Origin: Vanilla planifolia
Lineage: Eukaryota; Streptophyta; Magnoliopsida; Asparagales; Orchidaceae
Assembly (NCBI GenBank): GCA_023846275.1
Contig: JAIUJO010000619.1
Location: forward strand, 609,001-673,000
Direction of reading: 5' to 3'
DNA length: 64,000 bases
The notes under the pieces are model-generated. The model worked only from the letters and a program-made list of their open reading frames with translations, did not search any database and was not told the origin of the DNA. Shown here one piece after another: positions 61,601-64,000 of the stretch (the stretch's first letter is position 1; each line of letters begins with the position of its first letter). The position numbers and the translations under genes are program-made.

Positions 61601-64000
61601 ATAGTATAGCCTAGCCTAGCCTTGCCTAGCCTAACCTAGCTCTACTCAACTCTACTTTACTCTTCCCTACTTTACTCTACTCTACTAAAGCCTAGCTAAG
61701 CCTAACCTAGCCTAGCTTAACCTAGCTCAACTCAACTCTACTATACTCTACTATACAACACTCTTCTCTACTTTACTCTACTCTACTCTAATCTACTCTA
61801 GGCTAGACTAGCCTACCATAAGCTCAACTAACCTTGCTCTACTCTACTGCTCTGCTTTGCTTTGCTCAACTATTCTCTACTCTGCTCTTCTCTACTTCGC
61901 TCTACTTTGGTTTACTCAATTCTACTCTACTCTAGCCTAGCCTAACCTAACAAAACTCTACTCTACTCTACTTTACTCTTCTTTGACCTAGCCTAACCTA
62001 GCTTAGCTCTGTTATGATCTTTTATGCTCTTCCTAATTTTGATCTACTCTGCTCAGCTCTACTTTGCACAACTCTTCTTTGCTCTTCTCTACTCTACACT
62101 ACTCTAGTCTATTGTATACTAGCCTAACCTAACCTAACATAGCTCTACTTTACTCTACTCTACTCTACTCTCGCCTAGCCTAGCTTAGCTTAACCTAGCC
62201 TATCCTAGCCTAACCAAGCCTAGGTTGTCCTAGCCTAACCTAGCTTTACTCCTTTACTCTACTCTACTCAACTTAGTTCTACTCTTCTCTACTCTAAACT
62301 ACTCTACTCTAACCAAGCCTAGACTAGCCAAGCATAACAAAACTCTAATCTACACTACTCTAGCATAGCCTAATCTAGCCTAGCTAAACTTAACCTAGCT
62401 ATACTCTCATAAGCTCTAATTTACTTTTCTCTGTTCTTCTCTAAGCTACTCTACTCTACTCTATAATACTTTTTTTTTATTTTGCTATGCTCTTCTCTAC
62501 TCTATTACACCCTACATTACTCTACTCTATGATACTCTATCCTATCCTAAACTAATCTAGCCCTACTCTACTCTACTTTACTCTAATGTACTCTACTCTA
62601 CTCTCGCCTAACCTAGCCTAGCCTAGCTTATCCTAGCAATACTCTACTCTACTATACCATACTTTACTCTACTCTACTCTACTCTATTCTACTCTACCTA
62701 ACTTAGCTTACCCTAGCCTAGCTTAGCCTTACCTAGCTTTACTCAACTCAACTCAACTCTACTCTACTTTAGATTTAGCCTAATCAAGCTCTACTATACT
62801 CTACTCTAATCTACTCTAGGCTCACCTAGCCTAGCTTACCAGAGCTAAGCCAAGCCTAGCCTAGCTTAACTAAACTCTACCATACTTTATTGTTCTTTAC
62901 TCTACTCTACTAAACTCTACCTTACTCTACTATACTCTACACTACTCATACCTAGCCTAGCCTAACTTTGCCATACTTTACTCTACTCTACTCTAGCCTA
63001 GCCTCACTTAGCTTAGCCTAACTTAGCTCTGCTCTATTTTGCATTACTCTACTTTGCTCTACTTTACTCTACTCTACTCTACACTATTGTACTCTAGCCT
63101 AGCCTAGCCAAACCTAGCTCTACTCTACTCTACTTTATTCTACTCTAAAAGAGCCTAGCCTAGCCTAACCTCACCTAACCTAGCCTAGTCAAGCTTAGCT
63201 TGTTCTAGCCTAACTGACCTCTATTGTACTCTACTATACTCTACTCTACTATACTCTACTCTATTCTACTTTTCTCTGCTCTACTTTACACTACTCCACT
63301 CTACTCTAACCAAGCCTAGTATAGAAAGTCACACCTAACTCTAAACTACACTACTCTAACCTAGCATAACCTAACCTAGCCTAGGTTAACCTAGCTTTAC
63401 TCCACTCTACTCCATTATACTCTGCTCTACTCCATGCTATACTACTTTGCTCTTCTCTATTCTACCTACTTTACTCTTCTCTACTCTATATTATTATGCT
63501 CTACTGTACTCTATCCTACCCTAGCATAAATTAGCTCTACTCTACTATACTCTACTCTAATCTAGCCTAGCTTACCTAGCCTAGTATATCCTAGCCAAGC
63601 CTTAGCTATCTTTACTCTACTTTAATCTACTCTACTCTACTCTACTCTACCTACCCTACTCTACTCTACTCTACTCTACTCTACTGTACTCAACCCTACT
63701 CTACTCTAGCTTTGCCTAGCCTACCCTAACCTAGCCTAGCCTAACCTATCTCTACTCCACTTTATTTTACTTTACTCTACTCTTCTCTACTCTACCCAAG
63801 CCTAGCCTAGCAAAAATTAGCCTAGCATGGCCTAACCTTGCTCTACTCTGCTCTACTCTACACTGCTCTACTCTACTACTCTACACTACTTTTCTCTACT
63901 CCACTCTTCTCTACATTTCCCTACTCTGAATTGCTTTACTCTACTTTAGTTGCTCTACTCTACTCTACTCTACTCTTCTCTATTCTCCTCCCCTCTCCTC

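Larger units (their letters stand above)
53956..64000 (-). repeat. Right arm of satellite, part 3 (to window end)
   Basis: Inverted composite satellite continuing past the solo LTR in the same CTCTA/GCCTA orientation to the last base, with the same CCTAACCTAGCTC block boundaries. No gene, RNA gene or transposon is visible. Local features are a 20-bp repeat at 55,921, C-rich tracts near 54,131-54,191 and 60,856, and a more diverged stretch at 58,435-58,620. Confidence 0.95.

Noticed and set aside
1-64000. CRISPR-like spaced repeats
   Set aside because: Repeated words are spaced irregularly, the intervening sequence is the same pentamer array rather than unique spacers, and no cas gene is present.

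Overview
The window looks like heterochromatin from a plant nuclear genome, probably a flowering plant. Almost all of it is one degenerate pentanucleotide satellite, and two Ty3/gypsy-type LTR-retrotransposon remnants interrupt it. I see no intact host gene, rRNA, tRNA or CRISPR array. The plant assignment rests on the retroelements: one has a primer-binding site matching plant initiator-Met tRNA and a plant-style gag/protease, and the other is a solo LTR with TGTTATACCC/GGGTGTAACA ends. The sequence does not identify the species.

Layout. (1) From 1 to about 30,525 the array runs as TAGAG and TAGGC pentamers on the + strand. (2) At about 30,525 the array flips. From there to 64,000 the + strand carries the reverse complement (CTCTA and GCCTA). 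(3) Positions 42,560-46,496 hold a 5' fragment of an LTR retrotransposon: one LTR of about 2.03 kb, the primer-binding site, a frameshifted gag with its zinc knuckle, and a decayed protease. It is cut off just before reverse transcriptase. (4) Positions 50,842-53,950 hold a 3,109-bp solo LTR flanked by the 5-bp direct repeat CTTAC. (5) Pentamer satellite fills the gaps and continues to the end of the window.

Satellite structure. The array has a polar grammar. Runs of TAGAG end in an extra C, then comes a TAGGT unit, then a run of TAGGC, and then a return to TAGAG without an extra base. The junction word GAGCTAGGTTAGG marks the left arm, and its complement CCTAACCTAGCTC marks the right arm, which confirms a true inversion. 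Copying on top of this is visible at 10, 20, 30 and 685 bp, all multiples of 5, and as a dispersed duplication of about 1.4 kb lying about 4.8 kb away.

Open reading frames. The array ORFs are artefacts. CTCTA repeated has no stop in any frame and reads Leu-Tyr-Ser-Thr-Leu in all three, whereas TAGAG and both strands' TAGGC-type blocks supply frequent stops. ORFs therefore lie only on the - strand left of the inversion and only on the + strand right of it. The only real coding ancestry is the dead gag-protease of the first retroelement.
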